DNA of 64,000 nt from Streptomyces sp. SLBN-31 (GCF_006715395.1 NZ_VFNC01000002.1:3596001-3660000), one strand, 5' to 3'. Counted from the stretch's first letter, positions 50,619 through 59,723 are shown. Notes: generated by a model not told the origin, from the sequence alone. Numbers and translations: made by a program.

Positions 50619-53054
50619 ATGAGCGACGAGCCGCAGCCGCAGCAGCCGGCCCAGGGACCGGCCACCAAAGAGCCGCAGGCGGCCCAGGCGGTGGCCGAGG
50701 TCCCCGCCGGACCGGCGGACCCCGGGGGCAAGAAGCCCAAGCGGCCCAAGCGGACCGGCTGGCGCCGGCTGCTCCCCACCTGGCGCATGGTCCTGGGCGG
50801 CTTCGTCATCGGCGTCCTGCTGCTGGTCGGCCTGTTCTTCCTCGGCTACTCCATGGTGCAGATCCCCACCGCCAACGACCTCGCGACCAAGCAGGCCAAC
50901 GTCTACCTGTACGCCGACGGCACCCAACTCGCCCGCGACGGCGAGGTCAACCGGGAGAACGTCACCCTCGCCCAGGTCTCCAAGGAGGCCCAGCACGCCG
51001 TCCTCGCCGCCGAGGACCGCGACTTCTACACCGAGTCCGCCGTCGACCCCAAGGCGATGCTGCGCGCCGCCTGGAACACCGCCACCGGCAAGGGCAAGCA
51101 GTCCGGCTCCACCATCACCCAGCAGTACGTGAAGAACTACTACCTGGAGCAGGAGCAGACCGTCACCCGCAAGGTGAAGGAGTTCTTCATCGCGATCAAG
51201 CTCGACCGCGAGAAGTCCAAGGACGAGATCCTCGAGGGCTACCTCAACACCAGCTACTTCGGCCGCAACGCCTACGGCATCCAGGCCGCCGCCCAGGCCT
51301 ACTACGGCCAGGACGCCACCGACCTCGACGCCGCCCACGCCGCCTACCTCGCCGCCCTGGTCAACGCGCCCAGCGAGTACGACGTCGTCGCCCACCCCGA
51401 GAACAAGGCCGCGGCCGTCGCCCGCTGGAACTACGTCCTGGACGGCATGGTCAAGAAGGGCTGGCTGACCGAGTCGCAGCGGGCCGGCCTGAAGTTCCCC
51501 GCGCCCAAGCAGCAGACCGCCTCCACCGGCATGTCCGGGCAGCGCGGCTACATCGTCCGCGCCATCAAGGAGTACCTGGACAAGCACCACATCGTCGACG
51601 AGGACACCCTCGCCCGCGGCGGCTACCGCATCACCACCACCCTGCAGAAGAGCAAGCAGGACGCCTTCGTCAAGGCGGTGAACGACAAGCTGATGTCCAA
51701 GCTCGACAAGAAGGGCCGCAAGGTCGACAACTACGTCCGGGCCGGCGGCGCCTCCGTCGACCCGAAGACCGGCAAGATCGTCGCCATGTACGGCGGCATC
51801 GACTACGTCAAGCAGTACACCAACGGCGCGACCCGCGAGGACTTCCAGGTCGGCTCCACCTTCAAGCCCTTCGTGTTCGCCTCCGCCGTCCAGAACCACT
51901 CCCAGACGCAGGACGGCGACACCATCACCCCCAACACCTACTACGACGGCACCAACAAGCGCCCCGTCCAGGGCTGGAACGGCACCTACGCCCCCGCCAA
52001 CGAGGACGACGTCTCCTACGGCGACATCACCGTGCGCACCGCCACCGACAAGTCCGTCAACGCCGTGTACGCCCAGATGGCGGTGGACGTCGGCCCCTCC
52101 AAGGTGAAGCAGACGGCCGTCGACCTCGGCCTCCCCTCCGACACCCCCGAGCTGTCCGCCTACCCGTCCATCGCGCTCGGCGTGGCCAGGGCCAGCGTCC
52201 TCGACATGGCTCAGGCCTACGCGACCCTCGCCAACCACGGCGAGCACGGCACGTACACGATGATCGAGTCGATGACCAAGGACGGCCGGCCCGTCACACT
52301 GCCGAAGGGCGCGACCACGCAGGCCGTCAACCGCGAGGCCGCCGACACCACGACCTCGGTGCTGCAGAGCGTCGTCGACAACGGCACCGCGACCGCCGCC
52401 CAGGCCGCCGGCCGCCCCGCCGCCGGCAAGACCGGCACCGCGGAGAAGGACACCGCCGCCTGGTTCGCCGGCTACACCCCCGACCTCGCCACGGTCGTCG
52501 CGGTGATGGGCCAGGACCCGGTGACCGCGGCCCACCAGCCGCTCTACGGCGCCCTCGGCCTGCAGCGCGTCAACGGCGGCGGCCCGCCCACCGAGATCTG
52601 GGCGCAGTACACCCGGGATGCCCTGAAGGGGAAGCCGGCCACCGACTTCGACCTCCAGCTGCAGCCGGGCGCCGACCAGATCCCGGCCCCGCCGACCGAC
52701 GTGGTCACGCCCGGCACCGGCGGCCAGGACAACGGCGGCACCCCGGGCACCGGCGGCCAGGACAACCAGGGCCAGACCCAGGGCCAGACCACCGGCGGCA
52801 CGCCCACGAACGGCACGACGGGCACCACCACCGGCGGTGACACCACCAACGGCGGCACCACCACGGGCGGCACCACGAACGGCGGCACCACGACGGGTGG
52901 CACCACGGGCGGCACGGACACCGGAGGGACGACCGGCGGCACCACGGGCGGCACGGACACCGGAGGGACGACCGGCGGAACGACGGGCGGCACGGACACC
53001 GGGGGCACGACCGGCACAACGGCGGGCCCACAGATCACGGGCCGCCGGCAGTAG
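50619..53054 (+). CDS. Class A penicillin-binding protein (glycosyltransferase + transpeptidase)
   Basis: Bifunctional wall synthase of 811 residues. A cytoplasmic Pro/Lys-rich tail and one membrane helix (MVLGGFVIGVLLLVGLFFLGY) precede the GT51 domain (AAEDRDFYTESAVD, GSTITQQYVKNYYL). The transpeptidase domain has the active Ser in GSTFKPF, SVN in DKSVNAVYA, and KTGTAEKD. The tail of about 120 residues is Thr/Gly/Asn/Gln-rich with tandem repeats. The ATG at 50619 has CAGGAG twelve bases upstream. It ends at a bidirectional terminator. Confidence 0.93.
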   Translation: MSDEPQPQQPAQGPATKEPQAAQAVAEVPAGPADPGGKKPKRPKRTGWRRLLPTWRMVLGGFVIGVLLLVGLFFLGYSMVQIPTANDLATKQANVYLYADGTQLARDGEVNRENVTLAQVSKEAQHAVLAAEDRDFYTESAVDPKAMLRAAWNTATGKGKQSGSTITQQYVKNYYLEQEQTVTRKVKEFFIAIKLDREKSKDEILEGYLNTSYFGRNAYGIQAAAQAYYGQDATDLDAAHAAYLAALVNAPSEYDVVAHPENKAAAVARWNYVLDGMVKKGWLTESQRAGLKFPAPKQQTASTGMSGQRGYIVRAIKEYLDKHHIVDEDTLARGGYRITTTLQKSKQDAFVKAVNDKLMSKLDKKGRKVDNYVRAGGASVDPKTGKIVAMYGGIDYVKQYTNGATREDFQVGSTFKPFVFASAVQNHSQTQDGDTITPNTYYDGTNKRPVQGWNGTYAPANEDDVSYGDITVRTATDKSVNAVYAQMAVDVGPSKVKQTAVDLGLPSDTPELSAYPSIALGVARASVLDMAQAYATLANHGEHGTYTMIESMTKDGRPVTLPKGATTQAVNREAADTTTSVLQSVVDNGTATAAQAAGRPAAGKTGTAEKDTAAWFAGYTPDLATVVAVMGQDPVTAAHQPLYGALGLQRVNGGGPPTEIWAQYTRDALKGKPATDFDLQLQPGADQIPAPPTDVVTPGTGGQDNGGTPGTGGQDNQGQTQGQTTGGTPTNGTTGTTTGGDTTNGGTTTGGTTNGGTTTGGTTGGTDTGGTTGGTTGGTDTGGTTGGTTGGTDTGGTTGTTAGPQITGRRQ
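52911..53021 (+). repeat. 39-bp tandem repeats coding the PBP tail
   Basis: Units beginning GGCACGGACACCGG start at 52911, 52950 and 52989 (the third is partial), encoding GGTDTGGTTGGTT-like segments. Some units differ at silent or single positions. The array is in frame, so copy-number changes would alter tail length by 13 residues. Confidence 0.9.
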
Positions 53055-53070
53055 CCCGGCAGGGAGTACG

Positions 53071-53108
53071 CGAAAAGGGCTGGTGACCGCGGTCACCAGC
53101 CCTTTTCG
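53071..53108. terminator. Bidirectional terminator between PBP and Cpn10-like genes
   Basis: Perfect 18-bp stem CGAAAAGGGCTGGTGACC / GGTCACCAGCCCTTTTCG with a 2-base gap, having A-tract and T-tract ends, so it can stop transcription from both sides. Confidence 0.92.
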
Positions 53109-53124
53109 ACGCCGCTGCCACGGC

Positions 53125-53481
53125 TTACAGATACAGCCCCGTCGTGTCCTCGGACCCCTCGAAGCGGTCGGCGGCCACGGCGTGCAGATCGCGCTCGCGC
53201 ATCAGTACGTAGGCCACGCCCCGCACCTCGACCTCGGCCCGGTCCTCCGGGTCGAACAGGACACGGTCACCGGGCTCCACGGTGCGCACGTTCTGGCCGA
53301 CGGCCACGACCTCGGCCCACGCCAGCCGACGCCCGACCGCCGCGGTGGCGGGAATCAGGATGCCCCCGCCGGAACGACGCTCGCCCTCACCGGTCTCCTG
53401 CTTGACCAGGACCCGGTCGTGCAGCATCCGGATGGGCAGCTTGTCGTGACTGGTGCTCTGGTCGTTTCTGTTGGCGCTCAC
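53125..53481 (-). CDS. Cpn10/GroES-like protein
   Basis: Protein of 118 residues with the GroES fold (IRMLHDRVLVKQETGEGERRSGGGILIPATA, VVAVGQN, VEPGDRVLFDPEDRAEVEVRGVAYVLMRERDLHAV). It is longer and more divergent than the housekeeping GroES and stands alone with no groEL beside it. The GTG at 53481 has TAGGTT ending seven bases upstream (leaderless) and also GAGG very close. A GroEL co-chaperone role is not assured. Confidence 0.82.
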   Translation of the reverse strand: MSANRNDQSTSHDKLPIRMLHDRVLVKQETGEGERRSGGGILIPATAAVGRRLAWAEVVAVGQNVRTVEPGDRVLFDPEDRAEVEVRGVAYVLMRERDLHAVAADRFEGSEDTTGLYL

Positions 53482-53504
53482 GTCCTCGAACCTACAGCTC
53501 TCGC

Positions 53505-53834
53505 TCAGCCCCTGCGCCGCCGGGTACCGAGGGCCAGCAGGCCCACCAGGCCGACGGCGACGAGCGCGACGGGCACGATCCGCTCCAGACGGGGCGCGCC
53601 GTCCTGGTCCACGAAGCCGGCCCGTACGTCGCTGACGGCCTTGTTGACGCCGACGTAGGCCCGCCCGAGCGTGTGGTCGATATTGGACACGACCTTGGCC
53701 TTGGCGTCGCCGACGATCGTCTTGGGGTGTACCCGCACCCCGATCTCGTCGAGGGTCTCGGCCAGCACATCGCGCCGGCGCTTGATGTCCGCCTCGATCT
53801 GCGCCGGGGTTCTGGTGTCCGACGTGTCCGCCAC
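53505..53834 (-). CDS. DUF3618 membrane protein
   Basis: Protein of 109 residues. The N-terminus has TPAQIEADIKRRRDVLAETLDEIGVRVHPKTIVGDAKAKV, the DUF3618 signature; one C-terminal helix (IVPVALVAVGLVGLLALG) ends in RRRR. The GTG at 53834 has GGAGG at seven bases. It is probably single-pass and inner-membrane. Divergent from bcp. Function unknown. Confidence 0.83.
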   Translation of the reverse strand: MADTSDTRTPAQIEADIKRRRDVLAETLDEIGVRVHPKTIVGDAKAKVVSNIDHTLGRAYVGVNKAVSDVRAGFVDQDGAPRLERIVPVALVAVGLVGLLALGTRRRRG

Positions 53835-53934
53835 GGTTGGGCCTCCGAAGTCAGCCGATGCCTGTTGCTGTTCTGGACAGTCTGTCAGTTCCGCCGTCCA
53901 CCGCACTGTCAGGACCCCCGGTTACGCTGGTCCG

Positions 53935-54402
53935 ATGAGCGAGCGACTCCAGCCGGGGGACGTGGCCCCCGACTTCACCCTCCCCGACGCCGACGGCAAC
54001 GACGTGTCCCTGTCGTCCCACAAGGGCCGCAAGGTCATCGTCTACTTCTACCCGGCGGCCCTCACTCCAGGCTGCACCAAGCAGGCGTGCGACTTCACGG
54101 ACAACCTCGACCTCCTGGCCGGCGCCGGCTACGACGTCATCGGCATCTCCCCCGACAAGCCGGAGAAGCTGGCGAAGTTCCGCGAGAAGGAGTCCCTGAA
54201 GGTCACCCTCCTCGCGGACCCGGAGAAGACGGTCACCGAGGCCTACGGCGCCTACGGCGAGAAGAAGAACTACGGCAAGACCTACATGGGCGTCATCCGC
54301 TCCACGATCGTCGTGGACGAGGAGGGCAAGGTCGACCGAGCCCTCTACAACGTCCGAGCGACAGGCCACGTAGCCAAGATCATCAAGGACCTGGACATCT
54401 GA
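53935..54402 (+). CDS. bcp: Thiol peroxidase, Bcp/PrxQ type
   Basis: Peroxiredoxin of 155 residues reducing hydroperoxides. The peroxidatic Cys lies in YPAALTPGCTKQACDF, with a second Cys five residues on, the PrxQ arrangement. ISPDKPEKLAKF and AYGEKKNYGKTYMGVIRSTIVVDEEG complete the fold. There is no ribosome site: TACGCT ends six bases before the ATG (leaderless). It is cytosolic, recycled by thioredoxin by analogy. Confidence 0.92.
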   Translation: MSERLQPGDVAPDFTLPDADGNDVSLSSHKGRKVIVYFYPAALTPGCTKQACDFTDNLDLLAGAGYDVIGISPDKPEKLAKFREKESLKVTLLADPEKTVTEAYGAYGEKKNYGKTYMGVIRSTIVVDEEGKVDRALYNVRATGHVAKIIKDLDI

Positions 54403-54540
54403 GCCCCGTCCCCCCTGCATGAACGGCCCGCCCCGGGGCGACCCGGCGCGGGCCGCTTCACATGTGCGGCGTGACTGTCGGACGGCCTGTTCGTTGATCC
54501 GTTTGAGATGCGAACACGCGGCCGGGACGGAGGGGGCTCA

Positions 54541-55191
54541 ATGGGGACCAGTGCATACACCAAGGAGCGGCTGGAGGCGGCGGCCCGAGGGGCGCGGACG
54601 CTGTCGGAGGCGTTGGAAAGACTAGGCGTGGATGCGCAGAGTCCGACGCGGCGCTATGTGCTGGAACGGATGCGGAGACTCGGAGTGGACACGTCTCACT
54701 TCGAGCGTGAGGTCAAGTGGACCAGGGAGATCCTTCAGGAGGCGGTGTCGGCCTCCATGACCATGTGCGAGGTGCTGCGTCGGCTGGGTCTGGAGGTCGT
54801 CGGCGGACACCACACGCACATCAGCCGCCGGATCAAGGCGTACGGCATCGATACCTCGCACTTCCAGGTCTCGCCCCGGCGCAGCGGGACCCGACACCGC
54901 CGGACGCCGGAACGTCTGCTCGTCGAGCAGCCCCTCGGCCGGGCCCGACGCGTTCCGAGCGACCGCCTCAGGTGGGCGATGACGGAGTCGGGGGTTCCGG
55001 AGCAGTGCGCACTGTGCGGTACGGAGGCGGTCTGGCGAGGTCGACCGCTCCCGCTGGAGGTCGACCACATCGACGGCAACTGGCGGGACAACCGGATCTC
55101 GAACCTGAGGCTGCTGTGCCCCAACTGTCATTCGACGACCGATAGTTACCGGGGGCGTGGCAAGGGGATGGGCAGGAGCCGAGCGTCTTGA
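54541..55191 (+). CDS. HNH endonuclease, copy 1
   Basis: 216-residue HNH nuclease. The N-terminus is made of two similar helix-turn-helix-like modules (YTKERLEAAARGARTLSEALERLGVD... and WTREILQEAV...), each ending in GVDTSHF or GIDTSHF, likely DNA-binding. The HNH site is LEVDHIDGNWRDNRISNLRLLCPNCHSTTD, with a CALCG knuckle before it. A GGAGGGGG site precedes the ATG at 54541. It overlaps the second copy. Together they sit just upstream of an unusual tRNA gene. Confidence 0.85.
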   Translation: MGTSAYTKERLEAAARGARTLSEALERLGVDAQSPTRRYVLERMRRLGVDTSHFEREVKWTREILQEAVSASMTMCEVLRRLGLEVVGGHHTHISRRIKAYGIDTSHFQVSPRRSGTRHRRTPERLLVEQPLGRARRVPSDRLRWAMTESGVPEQCALCGTEAVWRGRPLPLEVDHIDGNWRDNRISNLRLLCPNCHSTTDSYRGRGKGMGRSRAS

Positions 55192-55865
55192 AGAAGGGCG
55201 TGCACTACACCCGTGAACGCCTGGCCGAGGCGGCGGCGCTCTGCGCGGACATCGATGAGGTCATCGCCTTCTTCGGCACCCGGCCGTACGGCAATCTCCG
55301 CCGCCATCTCTTCCAGCGCTTTGACCACTTCGGGATCGATGTCTCCCACATGCCACGCCAGAGACGGCGCGGGACGCCAAGCAGGCCGCCCGCTGAGGAA
55401 CTCCGGCGGGCGGTTGACAATGCGATCTCCGTGGCCGGTGCGCTGCGCGAACTGGGTCTGACCCCCTACAGCCGACGGCTGCGCGCCGAGTTCCGCACGT
55501 GGGTGGCCGAGGACGGTCTCGACACCTCCCACTTCCTGGGACAAGCGCATCAGCGCGGCCGGCCGGGCACCGTGCCGCTTCGCAGTGCTGAGGCAATCCT
55601 GGTACAGCACGACGGGGAACGCCGGACGAGAAGCCATCTGCTGCGGCGGGCGCTTGTGGAGGTGGGTGAACCAGAGCAGTGCGCCGAGTGCGGGATCGGT
55701 CCCGAGTGGCTCGGCAGGCCCATGACGCTGGAAGTCGACCACATCAACGGGGACTGGAGCGACGACCGGCGCGAGAACTTGCGGCTGCTGTGTCCCAACT
55801 GCCACGCGGTCACCAGTACGTGGTGCAGAGGAGGTATCCGGCGACCGCTCGCCCGGTACCAGTAA
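55188..55865 (+). CDS. HNH endonuclease, copy 2
   Basis: 225-residue paralogue of the gene before, with which it shares the GIDVSHM / GLDTSHF module pattern and the HNH site LEVDHINGDWSDDRRENLRLLCPNCHAVTS and CAECG knuckle. The TTG at 55188 overlaps the previous stop (TTGA) and has GGAG nine bases upstream, so translation is coupled. The stop codon overlaps the -10 element of the downstream tRNA gene. The tandem pair with a tRNA resembles mobile or phage-derived nuclease cassettes, though its origin is inference. Confidence 0.85.
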   Translation: MKKGVHYTRERLAEAAALCADIDEVIAFFGTRPYGNLRRHLFQRFDHFGIDVSHMPRQRRRGTPSRPPAEELRRAVDNAISVAGALRELGLTPYSRRLRAEFRTWVAEDGLDTSHFLGQAHQRGRPGTVPLRSAEAILVQHDGERRTRSHLLRRALVEVGEPEQCAECGIGPEWLGRPMTLEVDHINGDWSDDRRENLRLLCPNCHAVTSTWCRGGIRRPLARYQ

Positions 55866-55874
55866 GGTGTACGC

Positions 55875-55949
55875 GGGGCCGTAGCCCAACTGGCAGGAGG
55901 CACCACTTTTAGGTAGTGGACAGTGCGAGTTCGAGTCTCGTCGGCCCCA
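55875..55949 (+). tRNA. Unusual class-I-shaped tRNA, anticodon TAG (Leu)
   Basis: 75 nt with a perfect 7-bp acceptor stem (GGGGCCG/CGGCCCC), 5-bp anticodon stem (CCACT/AGTGG) and a TTTAGGT loop giving anticodon TAG, which reads CUA (Leu). The T-arm is intact (GCGAG-TTCGAGT-CTCGT). The variable region is only about 5 nt, whereas bacterial Leu tRNAs have a long variable arm, and the D-stem seems to be 3 bp. The -10 element TAAGGT ends six bases before the 5' end, so transcription may start at the mature end. Its amino acid and function are uncertain. Confidence 0.72.
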
Positions 55950-55995
55950 CTTTTCAGAGCGCGGCTCCCTACAGGGCGCCGCGCTCTTCCCTTCC

Positions 55996-56598
55996 TCAGC
56001 CCAGCAGCTCCCGCACCACCGGCACCAGTGCCCGGAACGCCTTCCCGCGGTGGCTGATCGCGTTCTTTTCCTCCGGGGTGAGTTCCGCGCAGGTCCGGGA
56101 CTCGCCGGTCGGCTGGAGGATGGGGTCGTAGCCGAAGCCGTTGGTGCCGGTCGGGGTGTGGCGCAGGGTTCCCGGGAGGCGGCCCTCGACCACGCGCTCG
56201 GTGCCGTCGGGCAGGGCGAGCGCGGCCGCGCAGGCGAAGTGGGCGCCCCGGTGGGCCTCGTCGATGTCCGAGAGCTGGGCGAGGAGGAGGTCCAGGTTGG
56301 CCTTGTCGTCGCCGTGCTTGCCGGCCCAGCGGGCGGAGAAGATGCCGGGCGCGCCGCCCAGGACGTCCACGCACAGGCCCGAGTCGTCGGCGACGGCGGG
56401 CAGGCCGGTGGCCCGGGCGAGGGCGTGGGCCTTGAGGAGGGCGTTCTCGGCGAACGTGACGCCGGTCTCCTTGACGTCTGGGATGTCGGGGTAGGCGTCC
56501 GCGCCGACGAGGTCGTGGGGGAGGCCGGCGTCGGCGAGGATCGCCCGGAGTTCGGTGATCTTCCCGGCGTTGCGGGTGGCGAGGATCAGGCGGGTCAT
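55996..56598 (-). CDS. rdgB: dITP/XTP pyrophosphatase (RdgB/HAM1)
   Basis: House-cleaning enzyme of 200 residues that hydrolyses dITP, XTP and dHAPTP to keep them out of DNA. Motifs: LILATRNAGKITELRAIL at the N-terminus, TFAENALLKAHALARATGLPAVADDSGLCVD, ARWAG, and TGTNGFGYDPIL with AELTPEEKNAISHRGKAFRAL at the end. The ATG at 56598 has no clear ribosome site. It lies after rph and a lipoprotein gene on the same strand. Confidence 0.95.
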   Translation of the reverse strand: MTRLILATRNAGKITELRAILADAGLPHDLVGADAYPDIPDVKETGVTFAENALLKAHALARATGLPAVADDSGLCVDVLGGAPGIFSARWAGKHGDDKANLDLLLAQLSDIDEAHRGAHFACAAALALPDGTERVVEGRLPGTLRHTPTGTNGFGYDPILQPTGESRTCAELTPEEKNAISHRGKAFRALVPVVRELLG

Positions 56599-56632
56599 GG
56601 CGACCAGTATCGCGGGCCGCCCGCCGGCTCCG

Positions 56633-57067
56633 TCAGGAGGTGCAGACCTTGGTCAGTTCGCCCGCGGCGTCGGTGACCGGGCTGACGTCGGGGGTGTTGT
56701 CGCCGTTCCTGATGGCGGTGCGGACGTTGTCGACGGCCTTGCCGAGGTCGTCGACCGCCTTGTTGACGTCGGCGTTGTCGGTCTTGTCGCCGATCTTGTC
56801 GAGGTTCTTGTCGATGGAGGCGAGGGAGTCGTCGAGCTGGGTGGGGTCGTTGGAGGCGTTCTCCACGGCCTGCTGGAGGTCGGTGACGCTGTCGGCGATG
56901 GTGTCGGCGGTCTGGACGCAGTCCAGGGCCTTGTCGACGGCGTCGCAGCCGGTGGTGAGGCCGGTCGTGAGGGCGACGGCCGCCACGGCCGCGAGGGCGG
57001 TGGCGATGCCGCGGCTGCGGGCACTCCGGTCACGTCGAAGACTGCGGCGGCCTCGGCTGACGGCCAT
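56633..57067 (-). CDS. Secreted lipoprotein, helical
   Basis: 144-residue predicted lipoprotein (SRGIATALAAVAAVALTTGLTTGC lipobox). The mature part is a helical repeat-like chain (QTADTIADSVTDLQQAVENA, LASIDKNLDKIGDKTDNADVNKAVDDLGKAVDNVRTAI) with a C-terminal Cys. A GAGGGAGGGA site precedes the ATG at 57067. It lies between rdgB and rph. No known function; an envelope role is inferred from the lipobox. Confidence 0.8.
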   Translation of the reverse strand: MAVSRGRRSLRRDRSARSRGIATALAAVAAVALTTGLTTGCDAVDKALDCVQTADTIADSVTDLQQAVENASNDPTQLDDSLASIDKNLDKIGDKTDNADVNKAVDDLGKAVDNVRTAIRNGDNTPDVSPVTDAAGELTKVCTS

Positions 57068-57211
57068 GGCTGTGGTCCCTCCCTCTGCGTCGGGCCCCGG
57101 TGGCCCCGCACTGGTCGGGCGCACGGCGGTGTGCCGTGCGCCCGCATACACAGGGACGCCGGGGTGGGCGCCGGAGGTTGCTTCAGCGGCCGTCTTGCCT
57201 TGGGCTTCCCT

Positions 57212-57949
<738 letters not shown>

Positions 57950-58020
57950 GCCGCTGAGCCTAGCCGCAGGAGCGGAAGCGGAAAGGGGCCCTCCCGTAGG
58001 GACAAGGGTTCCGGGTATGG

Positions 58021-58050
58021 CGAAGGCCCCCGCCGGGGCAGGGGCCTTCG
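58021..58050 (-). terminator. Terminator after nagF
   Basis: CGAAGGCCCC / GGGGCCTTCG, a 10-bp stem with a 10-base G/C loop, 20 bases beyond the nagF stop on the minus strand. Confidence 0.8.
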
Positions 58051-58069
58051 GGGGTGAACCGGCCGGGGT

Positions 58070-58303
58070 TCACATCATGTCTTCGATCTCCGCGGCGATC
58101 GGGTCGGCGTCGGTGCCGATGACGACCTGGATGGCGGTGCCCATCTTGACGACCCCGTGCGCGCCGGCGGCCTTGAGGGCGGCGTCGTCGACCTTGGCCG
58201 CGTCGACGACCTCGGTGCGCAGGCGGGTGATGCAGCCCTCGACCTCTTCGATGTTGTCGATGCCGCCGAGCCCGGCGACGATCTTCTCTGCCTTGCTGGC
58301 CAT
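58070..58303 (-). CDS. nagF: GlcNAc PTS EIIB component
   Basis: Small 77-residue phosphocarrier: the active Cys is in VEGCITRLRTEV, and IVAGLGGIDNIEE is the usual EIIB start. It relays phosphate from EIIA(Crr) to the sugar bound by the EIIC permeases NagE1/NagE2 encoded next door. GAGGAG precedes the ATG at 58303. It is divergent from nagE1 with a dre operator between, and induction by GlcNAc through DasR is expected. The gene name follows S. coelicolor usage. Confidence 0.92.
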   Translation of the reverse strand: MASKAEKIVAGLGGIDNIEEVEGCITRLRTEVVDAAKVDDAALKAAGAHGVVKMGTAIQVVIGTDADPIAAEIEDMM

Positions 58304-58394
58304 TTCGGTCTCCTCACGCACAGGTGGCCCAACTTCGCGAGCGATTGTGCCGTGTGTACCGAAGGATGACGTCACAGCAACCCACTCGTCCACG

Positions 58395-58410
58395 ACTGGT
58401 CTACACCACA
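58395..58410. promoter_or_regulatory. dre element between nagF and nagE1
   Basis: ACTGGTCTACACCACA, within two bases of the dre consensus ACTGGTCTAGACCACT, midway between the divergent starts at 58303 and 58431. A DasR operator controlling both genes. Confidence 0.88.
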
Positions 58411-58430
58411 CGACAGGCGGTCGCCAACCG

Positions 58431-59723
58431 ATGACCACGGAAGCCGAGGTGAGCCCGGGCCGCGCCCGCTGGAACAGAGCGTTTCAGGGGCTGCAGAAGA
58501 TGGGTCGCAGTCTGCAGCTGCCGATCGCCGTGCTGCCGGCCGCCGGCATCCTCAACCGCCTTGGCCAGCCGGACGTGTTCGGGGCGGACGGGCTGGGTTG
58601 GGACAACGTCTCGAAGGTGATGGCGGGTGCGGGCGGGGCGCTGCTCGACGGCTCGCTGGGTCTTCCGCTGTTGTTCTGTGTGGGTGTCGCGATCGGCATG
58701 GCGAAGAAGGCGGACGGTTCGACGGCGCTCGCGGCGGTCGCCGGGTTCCTCGTCTACCACAACGTGCTGCTGCAGTTCCCGAAGGACTGCCCGCCCGGTT
58801 CGAAGGCCCTGCCCGGTATCGGCTGCCAGGCGACGGTCGACAACTCCGTGGCGGGGTTCACGTACCAGAACCCGGGGGTCTTCGGCGGCATCGTGATGGG
58901 GCTGGTGACGGCGTTCTTCTGGCAGCGCTATCACCGCACGAAGCTGGTGGACTGGCTGGGCTTCTTCAACGGCCGGCGGCTGGTGCCGATCATCATGGCG
59001 TTCGTGGCGATCGCGTTCGCGGCGCTGAGTCTGTGGGTGTGGCCACCGATCGGCGACGGTCTGGAGAGTTTCTCCAACTGGCTGAAGGACCTGGGCTCCT
59101 GGGGTGCGGGCGTGTTCGGGGTGGCCAACCGGGCGCTGCTGGTGGTGGGGCTGCACCAGTTCCTGAACGTGCCCATCTGGTTCCAGTTCGGCAGTTACAC
59201 CAAGCCGGACGGCACGGTGGTGCACGGTGACATCAACATGTTCCTGGCGGGCGATCCGAACGCGGGCCAGTTCACGTCCGGGTTCTTCCCGATCATGATG
59301 TTCGCGCTGCCGGCCGCCGCGTTGGCGATCACGCACTGCGCCCGTCCGGAACGGCGCAAGGAGGTCGGCGGCCTGATGCTGTCGGTCGCCCTGACGTCGT
59401 TCGTCACCGGGATCACCGAGCCGATCGAGTACTCGTTCCTGTTCATCGCGCCCGTGCTGTACGCGATCCACGCGCTGTTGACGGGTGTGTCGATGGCGGT
59501 GACGTGGGGGCTCGGGGTGCACGACGGGTTCAGCTTCTCGGCCGGGCTGATCGACTACATCATCAACTGGAACCTGGCGACGAGACCTTGGGCGATCGTC
59601 CCGATCGGGCTCGGGTTCGCCGTCGTCTACTACGCGATCTTCCGTTTCGCGATCACGAAGTTCGACCTCAGGACTCCGGGCAGGGAGCCGGAGGAGGAGC
59701 GCGAGGACGTCACCAAGGCGTAG
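58431..59723 (+). CDS. nagE1: GlcNAc PTS EIIC component NagE1
   Basis: Polytopic 430-residue EIIC permease of the glucose/GlcNAc family with about ten helices. Family markers: GRSLQLPIAVLPAAGILNRLG, GVAIGMAKKADGSTALAAVAGFLVYHNVL, FLNVPIWFQFGSYT, GITEPIEYSFLFIAPVLYAIHALLTG (with the substrate-site GITEPIE). There are no EIIA or EIIB domains, so it relies on NagF and Crr. Very similar to NagE2 downstream. It lacks a strong ribosome site (AGGCGG). In S. coelicolor NagE2 is the main carrier; whether NagE1 is active is uncertain. Confidence 0.9.
   Translation: MTTEAEVSPGRARWNRAFQGLQKMGRSLQLPIAVLPAAGILNRLGQPDVFGADGLGWDNVSKVMAGAGGALLDGSLGLPLLFCVGVAIGMAKKADGSTALAAVAGFLVYHNVLLQFPKDCPPGSKALPGIGCQATVDNSVAGFTYQNPGVFGGIVMGLVTAFFWQRYHRTKLVDWLGFFNGRRLVPIIMAFVAIAFAALSLWVWPPIGDGLESFSNWLKDLGSWGAGVFGVANRALLVVGLHQFLNVPIWFQFGSYTKPDGTVVHGDINMFLAGDPNAGQFTSGFFPIMMFALPAAALAITHCARPERRKEVGGLMLSVALTSFVTGITEPIEYSFLFIAPVLYAIHALLTGVSMAVTWGLGVHDGFSFSAGLIDYIINWNLATRPWAIVPIGLGFAVVYYAIFRFAITKFDLRTPGREPEEEREDVTKA

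Noticed and set aside
50535..53096. 853-codon minus-strand frame opposite the PBP
   Set aside because: Gly/Val/Leu-rich antisense shadow of a G/C-biased gene; no recognisable domain.
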